Positions 1 to 6,729 of a DNA stretch of 9,656 nt are shown piece after piece. The notes beneath the pieces are model-generated. The model was not told where the DNA came from. It ran no database searches and saw nothing but the letters and a program-made list of their open reading frames with translations. Location of the stretch: positions 1-9,656 of the forward strand of contig CANHJA010000075.1 of the NCBI GenBank assembly GCA_947460795.1, written 5' to 3'. Origin of the DNA: Bacteroidota bacterium. GTDB lineage: Bacteria > Bacteroidota > Bacteroidia > Chitinophagales > Chitinophagaceae. The position numbers and the translations under genes were made by a program. How positions within the stretch are numbered: position 1 is the stretch's first letter; each line of letters opens with the position of its first letter.

Positions 1-2
1 CT

Positions 3-764
3 AAAATCGAAAAACCTACTATTTTAATTACAAATGATGACGGTGTTACAGCGCCAGGCATTGCTGCATTGGTTGAAGTAGCAAAGCAATATGGTAAAGT
101 AATCGTGGTTGCTCCCGATACTCCTCAATCTGGAATGGGACATGCAATTACAATAGGTGATCCATTGCGTGTAAATTCAGTTAATTTATTTGGACCAGAT
201 GTTGAGGCCTACCAATGTTCTGGCACGCCTGTTGATTGCGTGAAATTAGCTGTAGATGTTGTTTTGCACAAAAAACCGGATTATTGTTTCAGTGGCATCA
301 ATCATGGATCAAATGCTTCTATCAATGTTATTTATTCTGGAACAATGTCTGCTGCAATGGAAGCTCATATTGAAAATATTCCTGCCATTGGTTTTTCTTA
401 TATGGATTATAGTTTTGATGCTGATTTTTCATTAGCCCAACAAGTAGCTAACGAGGCTATTCATCATATTATTCATGGAATTATACCTCCTCATGGTTTG
501 TATAACGTAAATATTCCTAAAATAGATCCTAAAAAATATAAGGGTTTGAAAGTTTGTCGTCAGGCGCACGCAAAATATCAAGAAAAATTTTTAGAAAGAA
601 TAGATCCTCACGGAAAAAAATATTATTGGCTAACAGGTGAATTTAAAAATTTAGACAAATCAAAAGATACAGATGTGTATGCATTGGCAAATAATTTTGC
701 AAGCATTGTGCCTGTTCAATATGATTTGACCGATTATCAATTGATGGATAAAATAAAATTGTAA
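3..764 (+). CDS. surE: 5'/3'-nucleotidase SurE (5' partial)
   Basis: SurE is a cytoplasmic divalent-metal phosphatase that dephosphorylates nucleoside 5'- and 3'-monophosphates. The reading frame is already open at the left edge: codons from base 3 give KIEKPTILITNDDG, the family's N-terminal metal-binding motif, so the true start lies only a residue or a few outside the window. A TTG at 69 would delete that motif and is not the start. In visible numbering the metal ligands are D12 and D13 (NDDG), S43 in SGMGHAIT and N100 in GINHGSN; GTPVDC at 74–79 is also typical. The 253 visible residues match the usual SurE length of about 250, so almost nothing is missing. The stop is 18 bases before the ATG chosen for ribD, which suggests cotranscription. 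No promoter can be judged because the upstream sequence is absent. Family assignment is secure from the motifs. Confidence 0.96.
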   Translation, partial: KIEKPTILITNDDGVTAPGIAALVEVAKQYGKVIVVAPDTPQSGMGHAITIGDPLRVNSVNLFGPDVEAYQCSGTPVDCVKLAVDVVLHKKPDYCFSGINHGSNASINVIYSGTMSAAMEAHIENIPAIGFSYMDYSFDADFSLAQQVANEAIHHIIHGIIPPHGLYNVNIPKIDPKKYKGLKVCRQAHAKYQEKFLERIDPHGKKYYWLTGEFKNLDKSKDTDVYALANNFASIVPVQYDLTDYQLMDKIKL

Positions 765-782
765 TTTATTTTGATTGATAGT

Positions 783-1808
783 ATGCACATACAATTTATG
801 CAACGTTGCTTAGATCTTGCTCAAAAAGGAATGGGTAATGTTTCACCCAATCCTATGGTTGGCGCTGTATTGGTGCATGATAATAAAATTATTGGCGAAG
901 GCTATCACCAAAAATTTGGTTCAGCTCATGCAGAAGTAAATTGTTTAAATTCTGTTGTTGATAAAGAATTAATACCTTTTTCTACATTGTATGTTTCATT
1001 GGAGCCCTGTTCGCATTTTGGAAAAACCCCTCCATGTGCCAATTTAATTCTTGAAAATAAAATTAAAAAAGTAGTGATTGCTACAACAGATTTCTCGTCT
1101 AAAGTTAATGGGAAAGGTATTTCGTTACTAATAGAAAATGGGGTAGAAGTTATAGAAGGGATTTTGAAAACCGAGGCCATAGAATTAAACAAACGGTTCT
1201 TTTTTGCGCAAGAAAATAAACAACCCTATGTAATTTTGAAATGGGCACAATCTAAAGATGGTTTTATCTCTAAAAACAACGAGCAAATACAAATTTCATC
1301 AGAAATGACGAATACATTAGTCCATCAATGGAGGCATGAAGAGGATGCCATTTGGGTAGGTTTTAATACTGCAAATATTGATAATCCCAAATTAAATGTT
1401 CGTCATGTGATTGGACAAAATCCTATCAGAGTTATTTTAGATAAAAATCTTTCTTTACCCACTCATTTGAATTTATTTGACCATAGTCAAACTACTTTTA
1501 TTTATAATTTTAAGAAAAATGAAAATGAGAAATTAACTCATTTTATAAAAATTGATTCTGAAAATTATTTATCACAAATGTTAAATCATTTGTTTCAACA
1601 AAATATTTCATCTGTATTAATCGAAGGAGGAACTAAGCTTCTTCAAGAAATTATAGATTCTAACTTATGGAATGAAATCAGATTGATCAATTCTCCAATT
1701 GAATTAAAAGAGGGTGTCAAGTCTCCTGTAATTCATAATGAACGTTTGGAAAAATCATTTAGGATTGACCAAGATTTAATACAGCTATATAAAAATATAA
1801 AAAAATAA
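783..1808 (+). CDS. ribD: Bifunctional riboflavin biosynthesis deaminase/reductase RibD
   Basis: RibD carries out two consecutive steps of riboflavin synthesis: deamination of the diaminopyrimidinone ribosylamino phosphate, then NADPH-dependent reduction of the ribose side chain. Numbered from the ATG at 783 (341 residues), the N-terminal deaminase domain spans about 1–140, with the zinc site H49 and catalytic E51 in HAEVN, C76 in EPCSH and C85 in PPC. The reductase domain spans about 147–341, with SKDGFIS near 157–163 and the EGG motif at 281–283. I prefer the ATG at 783 over an in-frame TTG at 771, because homologous RibD proteins begin close to the MQRCLDLA helix and ATG is the stronger codon. 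There is no Shine-Dalgarno sequence, as usual in Bacteroidota. No FMN riboswitch can lie in the 18-base gap before it. No other riboflavin gene is in the window; the next gene is a DMT-type transporter two bases downstream. Confidence 0.96.
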   Translation: MHIQFMQRCLDLAQKGMGNVSPNPMVGAVLVHDNKIIGEGYHQKFGSAHAEVNCLNSVVDKELIPFSTLYVSLEPCSHFGKTPPCANLILENKIKKVVIATTDFSSKVNGKGISLLIENGVEVIEGILKTEAIELNKRFFFAQENKQPYVILKWAQSKDGFISKNNEQIQISSEMTNTLVHQWRHEEDAIWVGFNTANIDNPKLNVRHVIGQNPIRVILDKNLSLPTHLNLFDHSQTTFIYNFKKNENEKLTHFIKIDSENYLSQMLNHLFQQNISSVLIEGGTKLLQEIIDSNLWNEIRLINSPIELKEGVKSPVIHNERLEKSFRIDQDLIQLYKNIKK

Positions 1809-1810
1809 TT

Positions 1811-2692
1811 TTGATTTATTTATTCCTCTCTATATTATTAAGCACTTTTTTAGGAGTTATTTTTGTTTATTTCAATAAGCACAAAATATATATTTTTCAA
1901 GCAATCGTGTTTAACTACTGGGTTTGTGTAATTACGGGTAGTTTGGTATTGGGTAATTTTCCTATACATACTAATTCTGTACAAACAGATTGGTTTAAAA
2001 TGTCAATTATCATGGGGGTCTTATTTATCAGTGTGTTTAATTTAATTGGTATATCATCCGTATTAGTAGGAGCAACAATTACGCAAACTGCAAATAAACT
2101 ATCTCTTACAATTCCTGTTGTTGTTTCTTATTTTTTGTACCATGAAAATATTAGTTTGCTTAAAATGATTGGCATTTTATTAGCTTTAATTGCAGTCATT
2201 CTTACCATGTCAAAAAAATCAAGTGGAGAGAAAAAGAAAATTCCATTGTGGGAATTTTCGTTGCCAATTGTCTTGTTTGTCAGCAGCGGTGTGGTTGATT
2301 CTATTACAAAATATGTTCAAAATAAATATTTAATTAGCGAAGCAATTTCAAAATCTTATATTATTGCTGGATTTATGGTTGCAGCAATAATAGGGTCTGT
2401 TATTTTACTTTTTTTATACATTACTGGTAGAAAAAAGTTTGAATTTAAAAATGTTTTAGCCGGTATAATTTTAGGAGTCCCAAATTATTTTTCTATTTAT
2501 TACTTAATTAAAGCGTTACAAAATAAATCGATGAATAGCTCTGCAACTATTCCAATTAATAACATAGGTGTTCTTTTTTTAGTCAGTATTTTTGGAATTT
2601 TTATTTTTAAAGAAAAGCTAACCCGTTTAAATTATATTGGATTAGGGTTGACATTACTAGCAATATTATTTATTTTTTTAGGGGATTCATAA
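1811..2692 (+). CDS. EamA/DMT-superfamily membrane transporter, substrate unknown
   Basis: This 293-residue protein is strongly hydrophobic, with about ten predicted membrane segments arranged as two related five-helix halves, the layout of EamA-type carriers of the drug/metabolite transporter superfamily. The first segment is about residues 2–20. The first half ends in the family-typical run KLSLTIPVVVSYFLYHE (96–112) followed by a helix at about 118–133. A charged loop near 134–146 (many lysines) separates the halves. The second half repeats the pattern with PINNIGVLF (248–256), FKEKLTRLNYIG (266–277) and a final helix to 290. The start is TTG at 1811, two bases after the ribD stop; the next in-frame ATG, at residue 64, would remove two helices. 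That tight junction suggests translational coupling with ribD. Some DMT members (RibN) import riboflavin, so a flavin substrate is possible, but nothing in the sequence proves it; general metabolite export is equally plausible. Confidence 0.85.
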   Translation: MIYLFLSILLSTFLGVIFVYFNKHKIYIFQAIVFNYWVCVITGSLVLGNFPIHTNSVQTDWFKMSIIMGVLFISVFNLIGISSVLVGATITQTANKLSLTIPVVVSYFLYHENISLLKMIGILLALIAVILTMSKKSSGEKKKIPLWEFSLPIVLFVSSGVVDSITKYVQNKYLISEAISKSYIIAGFMVAAIIGSVILLFLYITGRKKFEFKNVLAGIILGVPNYFSIYYLIKALQNKSMNSSATIPINNIGVLFLVSIFGIFIFKEKLTRLNYIGLGLTLLAILFIFLGDS

Positions 2693-2693
2693 A

Positions 2694-3314
2694 ATTAATA
2701 TTATCAATCAAATTACTACATATCAAACGCTTTTTAAAAAAACGGAAGCAGAATTTAAGGATAGAGGAAGCCGATTTATCGGTTATGCTTTTCCAATAAA
2801 ATCTATTGAAGAAGGAAAGCAGCAACTAAAAATAATAAAAGAACAACATCCTAAGGCAGTGCATCATTGCTTTGCCTACAAATTAGGCTTAGATGACACG
2901 AATCATAGGGCAGTTGATGATGGAGAACCAAGTGGTAGTGCAGGAAAACCAATTTTAGGGCAAATACAAAGTTTTCAATTAACCAATACAATGGTAGTTG
3001 TTGTTCGTTATTTTGGAGGTGTGTTATTAGGAGTACCAGGATTAATTAATGCCTATAAAACATCAGCTCAATTGGCTTTGCAAGAAAATGAAATAATTCA
3101 AAAAAATGTTGAGATAAGTTATTTGATGAAATTTGATTATACTCAAATGAACGAAGTGATGCGTATTTTAAAACAGTACGATTGCACGATATTAAAACAA
3201 GAAATGATGTTATTTTGTGAAATAATCTTTGCTGTTACTTTATCAAATCAAGAAATTGTTATTGAAAAAATAAATCAGCTGCGAACAGTAGAATTAGAAA
3301 AGTTAACTAAATAA
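2694..3314 (+). CDS. YigZ/IMPACT-family protein, probable AUU start
   Basis: This matches the YigZ/IMPACT family (UPF0029), whose bacterial role is poorly defined; members have been linked to translation and stress control by similarity to eukaryotic IMPACT. The first in-frame ATG, GTG or TTG is a GTG at 2859, which would cut off about 55 residues of conserved domain. The frame is open back to a stop at 2679–2681, and the upstream codons encode family-like sequence, including FKDRGSRFIGYAFPI and HPKAVHHCFAYKLG. I therefore place the start at ATT 2694, one base after the transporter's stop, giving 206 residues against about 204 for E. coli YigZ. ATT 2685, ATT 2700, ATC 2703 and ATT 2712 are alternatives. 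In this numbering DDGEPSGSAG is at 75–84 and RYFGG at 105–109, with a DUF1949-like C-terminal region from about 140. Its tail overlaps the opposing HAD gene by 12 bases. The family call is firm; the exact start is inferred. Confidence 0.85.
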   Translation: MNIINQITTYQTLFKKTEAEFKDRGSRFIGYAFPIKSIEEGKQQLKIIKEQHPKAVHHCFAYKLGLDDTNHRAVDDGEPSGSAGKPILGQIQSFQLTNTMVVVVRYFGGVLLGVPGLINAYKTSAQLALQENEIIQKNVEISYLMKFDYTQMNEVMRILKQYDCTILKQEMMLFCEIIFAVTLSNQEIVIEKINQLRTVELEKLTK

Positions 3315-3854
3315 TTTACAAAAAGAAACAAAATTATCTAGTTTGAAATCTATTAAATGATGCGGCAAATTCACTTTAGTTGTAGTTTCAACTAAAACTG
3401 TAGTGGCTCCAATTCGTTTTCCAAAATCTAGATCTGATAAATTATTCCCAACCATTATAGAGTTTGAAAAATCAATTTGAGGGTAATCAATTTTAGCCTG
3501 TAAAGCCATGCCGATATTGGGTTTTCTATTGACAGAATCCGTTATTTCTGGAGCGAAATAAAATGCATCTATGTTGGCAAGGTGCAGATTAAGTTCCTTA
3601 TTTAAATGTGTGTGTATAGAATGTAAGTCGTTAACTGTCATTAACTCTTTCCCAATTCCACGTTGATTCGTTACAACAATTATTCTGTTAAATATTTTAT
3701 TGAGCAAATGAAAATTTTCAAGTACACCGTCATACCAAACAAATTCATCAACATTTCTAATGTAGTCATTCTCTTTTTCAATATTCAATACCCCATCTCT
3801 ATCTAAAAATAAAGTTGTGTTTTGGTCGATATATTTTTTAAAATATTCTTGCAT
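3303..3854 (-). CDS. HAD-IIIA phosphatase, GmhB/HisB-N-like
   Basis: This is a 183-residue cytoplasmic haloacid-dehalogenase-type phosphatase resembling GmhB, which removes the 7-phosphate from heptose bisphosphate in LPS heptose synthesis, and the HisB N-terminal phosphatase. Motif I is DRDGVLN with nucleophile D18 and acid D20; motif II is VVTNQRGIG (T62, N63); the motif III lysine is K111 in RKPNIGM; motif IV is VGNNLSDLDFG (135–145). Two departures are visible. The loop between 98 and 111, where GmhB normally has a zinc-binding CxH…CxC set, has no cysteine. In motif IV the usual first aspartate after the glycine is asparagine (N137), leaving D141. The protein should be an active HAD fold, but the substrate cannot be assigned to heptose. 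It starts three bases after mutS2 and is the last gene of the minus-strand run; its stop lies inside the end of the YigZ gene. Confidence 0.88.
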   Translation of the reverse strand: MQEYFKKYIDQNTTLFLDRDGVLNIEKENDYIRNVDEFVWYDGVLENFHLLNKIFNRIIVVTNQRGIGKELMTVNDLHSIHTHLNKELNLHLANIDAFYFAPEITDSVNRKPNIGMALQAKIDYPQIDFSNSIMVGNNLSDLDFGKRIGATTVLVETTTKVNLPHHLIDFKLDNFVSFCKLFS

Positions 3855-3857
3855 TAT

Positions 3858-5963
3858 TTATTTCTTTTTATTTTCAAGAGGCGCAGCAATTTCCAATTTT
3901 TCGATTCCAATGTTCATGATCATTTTTCCAAATTGAACATCTGCACGATTATTATCTTTTAGTAATTTTATGGTACCTATTTCTTTACTTTTAAGCATTC
4001 TAACTTTTGAACCAACATTTATTTTAGATTTTATTTGAAGAATTCGATGTTCTTTAAATGCTTGTGTTTTTTCAAATTCATCTTGTTCTTTCTTCTTAGC
4101 TTGTTCATATCCTGCCAATTTAATAAACTTCTGAATAATTGGTTTTTTATCTTTTGAATTCGACCATTCTTGTGTTAATTGATGTAATTTTTTTCCATAA
4201 TCTATCAGTTTTTGTCGATCCTCTTTTTGCTCTTTGCTCTGTTCTAAAGTTACTTCCAATTTGTCGTTCAGTTGTTGAAACTCCCTTTTTTCTGCTGTGG
4301 TTTTACCCATTTGTTTTTGCAAATCACGTTTAATCTTTGCTAAAATATTTTTCTCTAATTGCAATTGAGAAAGGAGTTTATCCATTTGTAATTTTTCTTT
4401 CGATAATTTTTGTTTGGCTTCTTCAATTATTTCAATTGGCAATCCGATTTTTTGTGCAACTTCAAATGTAAACGAACTGCCAGGTTCTCCGATATGAAGT
4501 TGATATAAAGGTTTCAATGTTTTACTATTAAATAGCATGCAAGCATTAAAGATTCCTTCGTTGTGATTGGCTAATAATTTAAGATTGGTAAAATGGGTTG
4601 TAACTACACCATGTGCTTTCGTTTCATTCATCTTGTTTAAAATTACTTCTGCCATTGCCCCTCCCATATCTGGGTCAGAACCCGTACCAAATTCATCAAT
4701 TAAAAACAATGTTTTTTCATTGGTGTGTTTCAGGAAATAATTCATTTTTTGCAAACGGGAACTATAGGTGCTTAAACCATCTTCAATGCTTTGATTATCA
4801 CCTATATCACCATATAAACTTTGTTTAATGCTCATTTCACTTTTTGCTGCAACAGGAAGTAGTAAGCCACATTGAAACATAATTTGCAATAACCCAATTG
4901 TTTTTAGCGTAATTGATTTGCCACCTGCATTGGGGCCACTGATAACCATAATTCGAGCATCTTCTACAAATGAACAATTGATGGGAACGGTTGCTTGATT
5001 TTTTTCATTTTGTTGCAAATACAATACTGGGTGAAAAGCATTGAATAATATAGTTTGATTTTTGTTTTTTGAAATAATAGGCTTTGTGGCTTTTAATAAT
5101 TGGCCCAATTTAGCTTTTGCTTTCACAAAATCCAATTCTACCATTATTTCATAATAATCTTTTATAATATGCTGAAAGGGTTTAATTATGGTAGTCAAAT
5201 CTTTCAGAATTCGGTAAATTTCTTTACGTTCTCCATCTTCCAGTTCCATTCGTTCATTATTGAGCTCTACTACATTTTGGGGCTCAATGAATGAGATACT
5301 TCCTGTTGACGATTGACTTAAGATAATTCCTTTAACTTCTCTTTTATATTCAGCTAGTACTCCTAAAACTCGACGACCATTTACATAACTTTCTTCAAAA
5401 TCGGCTAATTGGCCTGCTTTTTTCAAACGTTGTATATGGTTTCTATATATTCTATCCGTCTTTGCTCTATTTTCTTGCAATTCCTTTCTAATGCTCAGTA
5501 GGAGAGGAGAAGCATCATCTTTTACAATGGCATCTTTGTCAATTATTTCATCAATAAATTGAATTACTATTTTGTCTTTTTCAAGATGAGATAGTTTGTT
5601 TACTAAATAAGGATATACATCTAATTTGTCAGAAAAATATTGAATAAGCTCATTACTGAACTTAATTAAATTTCTTATTTGATGAAATTGTAAGGCAGTT
5701 AAAACCGTATTTTCGATGGTTAATAAATGCAATTCTTTATCAATTTCTGGATAAGAATTTGGTATAAATGAATCATTTTTTAATAGAGACATTAAAACCT
5801 CATTTGTTTCAGCCAATTCTTTTTCAATGTGGAAAAGAGATACTTTTGGTTTTAAAATGAATGCTTTTTCTTTCGCATTTTTACCAAAACAAAATTCTGC
5901 TACTTTATCTATTATGTAGTTAAAATCTAATTGTTCAGGTAAATTATTAGGAAAAATATTCAT
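3858..5963 (-). CDS. mutS2: MutS2-family ATPase lacking a C-terminal Smr domain
   Basis: MutS2 proteins are MutS-related ABC ATPases that lack the mismatch-recognition domain; they are implicated in limiting recombination and in splitting collided ribosomes. In this 701-residue protein the core and clamp helices occupy about 1–300. The ATPase has Walker A GPNAGGKS (343–350), the signature region DGLSTYSSRL (395–404), Walker B LFLIDEFGTGSDP (419–431, D423 and E424) and the switch histidine H457 in TTHFTN. A charged coiled coil follows at about 512–600, then a KOW-like segment at about 648–692. The protein ends nine residues later in ENKKK, so the Smr nuclease domain that B. subtilis MutS2 (about 785 residues) carries is absent, with no trace in the few bases downstream. 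The start ATG is two bases after the truA stop, and the HAD gene begins three bases after its own stop, so it is cotranscribed. Confidence 0.95.
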   Translation of the reverse strand: MNIFPNNLPEQLDFNYIIDKVAEFCFGKNAKEKAFILKPKVSLFHIEKELAETNEVLMSLLKNDSFIPNSYPEIDKELHLLTIENTVLTALQFHQIRNLIKFSNELIQYFSDKLDVYPYLVNKLSHLEKDKIVIQFIDEIIDKDAIVKDDASPLLLSIRKELQENRAKTDRIYRNHIQRLKKAGQLADFEESYVNGRRVLGVLAEYKREVKGIILSQSSTGSISFIEPQNVVELNNERMELEDGERKEIYRILKDLTTIIKPFQHIIKDYYEIMVELDFVKAKAKLGQLLKATKPIISKNKNQTILFNAFHPVLYLQQNEKNQATVPINCSFVEDARIMVISGPNAGGKSITLKTIGLLQIMFQCGLLLPVAAKSEMSIKQSLYGDIGDNQSIEDGLSTYSSRLQKMNYFLKHTNEKTLFLIDEFGTGSDPDMGGAMAEVILNKMNETKAHGVVTTHFTNLKLLANHNEGIFNACMLFNSKTLKPLYQLHIGEPGSSFTFEVAQKIGLPIEIIEEAKQKLSKEKLQMDKLLSQLQLEKNILAKIKRDLQKQMGKTTAEKREFQQLNDKLEVTLEQSKEQKEDRQKLIDYGKKLHQLTQEWSNSKDKKPIIQKFIKLAGYEQAKKKEQDEFEKTQAFKEHRILQIKSKINVGSKVRMLKSKEIGTIKLLKDNNRADVQFGKMIMNIGIEKLEIAAPLENKKK

Positions 5964-5965
5964 GT

Positions 5966-6724
5966 TTATTTTAAAAGCTCCAATGGTATCAAAGGTATAT
6001 TATATTTTACTTCTTCTAAAAATAAACCACATCCTTCTGCACTAAAATCAGCCTTTGTACAATCTTTAGAATCTATAATAGATTGAAAATCTCGAATGGA
6101 AATTTTTCCTCGACCAACTTGCAAAAGTGTTGCTACTATGGCTCTTACCATTCCTCTTAAAAAACGATTGGATTGAATATGAAAGGTTATCGAGTTTTTA
6201 TGAACTTCCCAATATGCCAAATCAATAGTGCAGAAATAATTATTTACATCCGTATTTCTTTTTGAAAAACTGGTAAAGTCAAATTTACCTATCAACAATT
6301 TAGCTGCTTTGTTCATTAATTCTACATCAATGGGGAATGGAAAAAAATAAGCAGTATCTTTTAGAAAAGGATTTTTTTCTTGAATAATATGATAACTGTA
6401 TTTTCGTCCTGTTGCATCAAATCGAGAATGATTATTTAACTCAACAGCATATATATTTTTTACCACTAAATCTTTATGAACAATTGCGTTCATACTATAA
6501 ATAGTTTTATTGGTAAGTGGTTTTTCTGTGTCAAAATGCAAGAAGTTTTGATAAGCATGCACTCCGGCATCCGTTCTACTAGAAGTAGTTGTTTGTATCT
6601 CTTGTTTTAATATAAGTGACAAAGCTCGGTTAACTTCACCTTGAACAGTAAGTTGATTGTCTTGAATTTGAAATCCATTGAAGGATGTTCCTAAGTAGGC
6701 TACTTCAATAAAATATCGCGCCAT
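5966..6724 (-). CDS. truA: tRNA pseudouridine(38-40) synthase TruA
   Basis: TruA converts uridines 38–40 in the anticodon arm of many tRNAs to pseudouridine. The 252 residues are close to the usual family length. The N-terminal strand ARYFIEVAYLGTSFNGFQIQ is typical, the catalytic aspartate is D52 in SSRTDAGVHA, RFDATGRKYSYHI (about 102–114) is the conserved mid-region, and the C-terminal half contains NRFLRGMVRAIVATLLQVGRG. In that last motif an alanine stands where many members have glycine (IVGTLL); this looks like ordinary variation. The ATG at 6722–6724 is five bases after the transglycosylase stop, and mutS2 begins two bases after its own stop, so it lies inside a tight operon and has no promoter of its own that I can see. 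Confidence 0.97.
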   Translation of the reverse strand: MARYFIEVAYLGTSFNGFQIQDNQLTVQGEVNRALSLILKQEIQTTTSSRTDAGVHAYQNFLHFDTEKPLTNKTIYSMNAIVHKDLVVKNIYAVELNNHSRFDATGRKYSYHIIQEKNPFLKDTAYFFPFPIDVELMNKAAKLLIGKFDFTSFSKRNTDVNNYFCTIDLAYWEVHKNSITFHIQSNRFLRGMVRAIVATLLQVGRGKISIRDFQSIIDSKDCTKADFSAEGCGLFLEEVKYNIPLIPLELLK

Positions 6725-6729
6725 TTCAA

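Noticed and set aside
926..1192. Open frame on the minus strand inside ribD
   Set aside because: It lies wholly antisense to the conserved deaminase domain and its translation resembles no family I know; it is a shadow of ribD.
2640..2720. Frameshift between the transporter and the YigZ gene creating a fusion
   Set aside because: The transporter ends naturally after its last helix (LGDS), and the YigZ frame is separately open with a normal-length product, so two genes with an unusual start explain the data better.
4139..5294. Three short plus-strand open frames (4139–4333, 4613–4828, 5100–5294) across mutS2
   Set aside because: All are antisense to intact, conserved mutS2 coding sequence, with phenylalanine- and histidine-rich translations typical of reversed AT-rich coding DNA.
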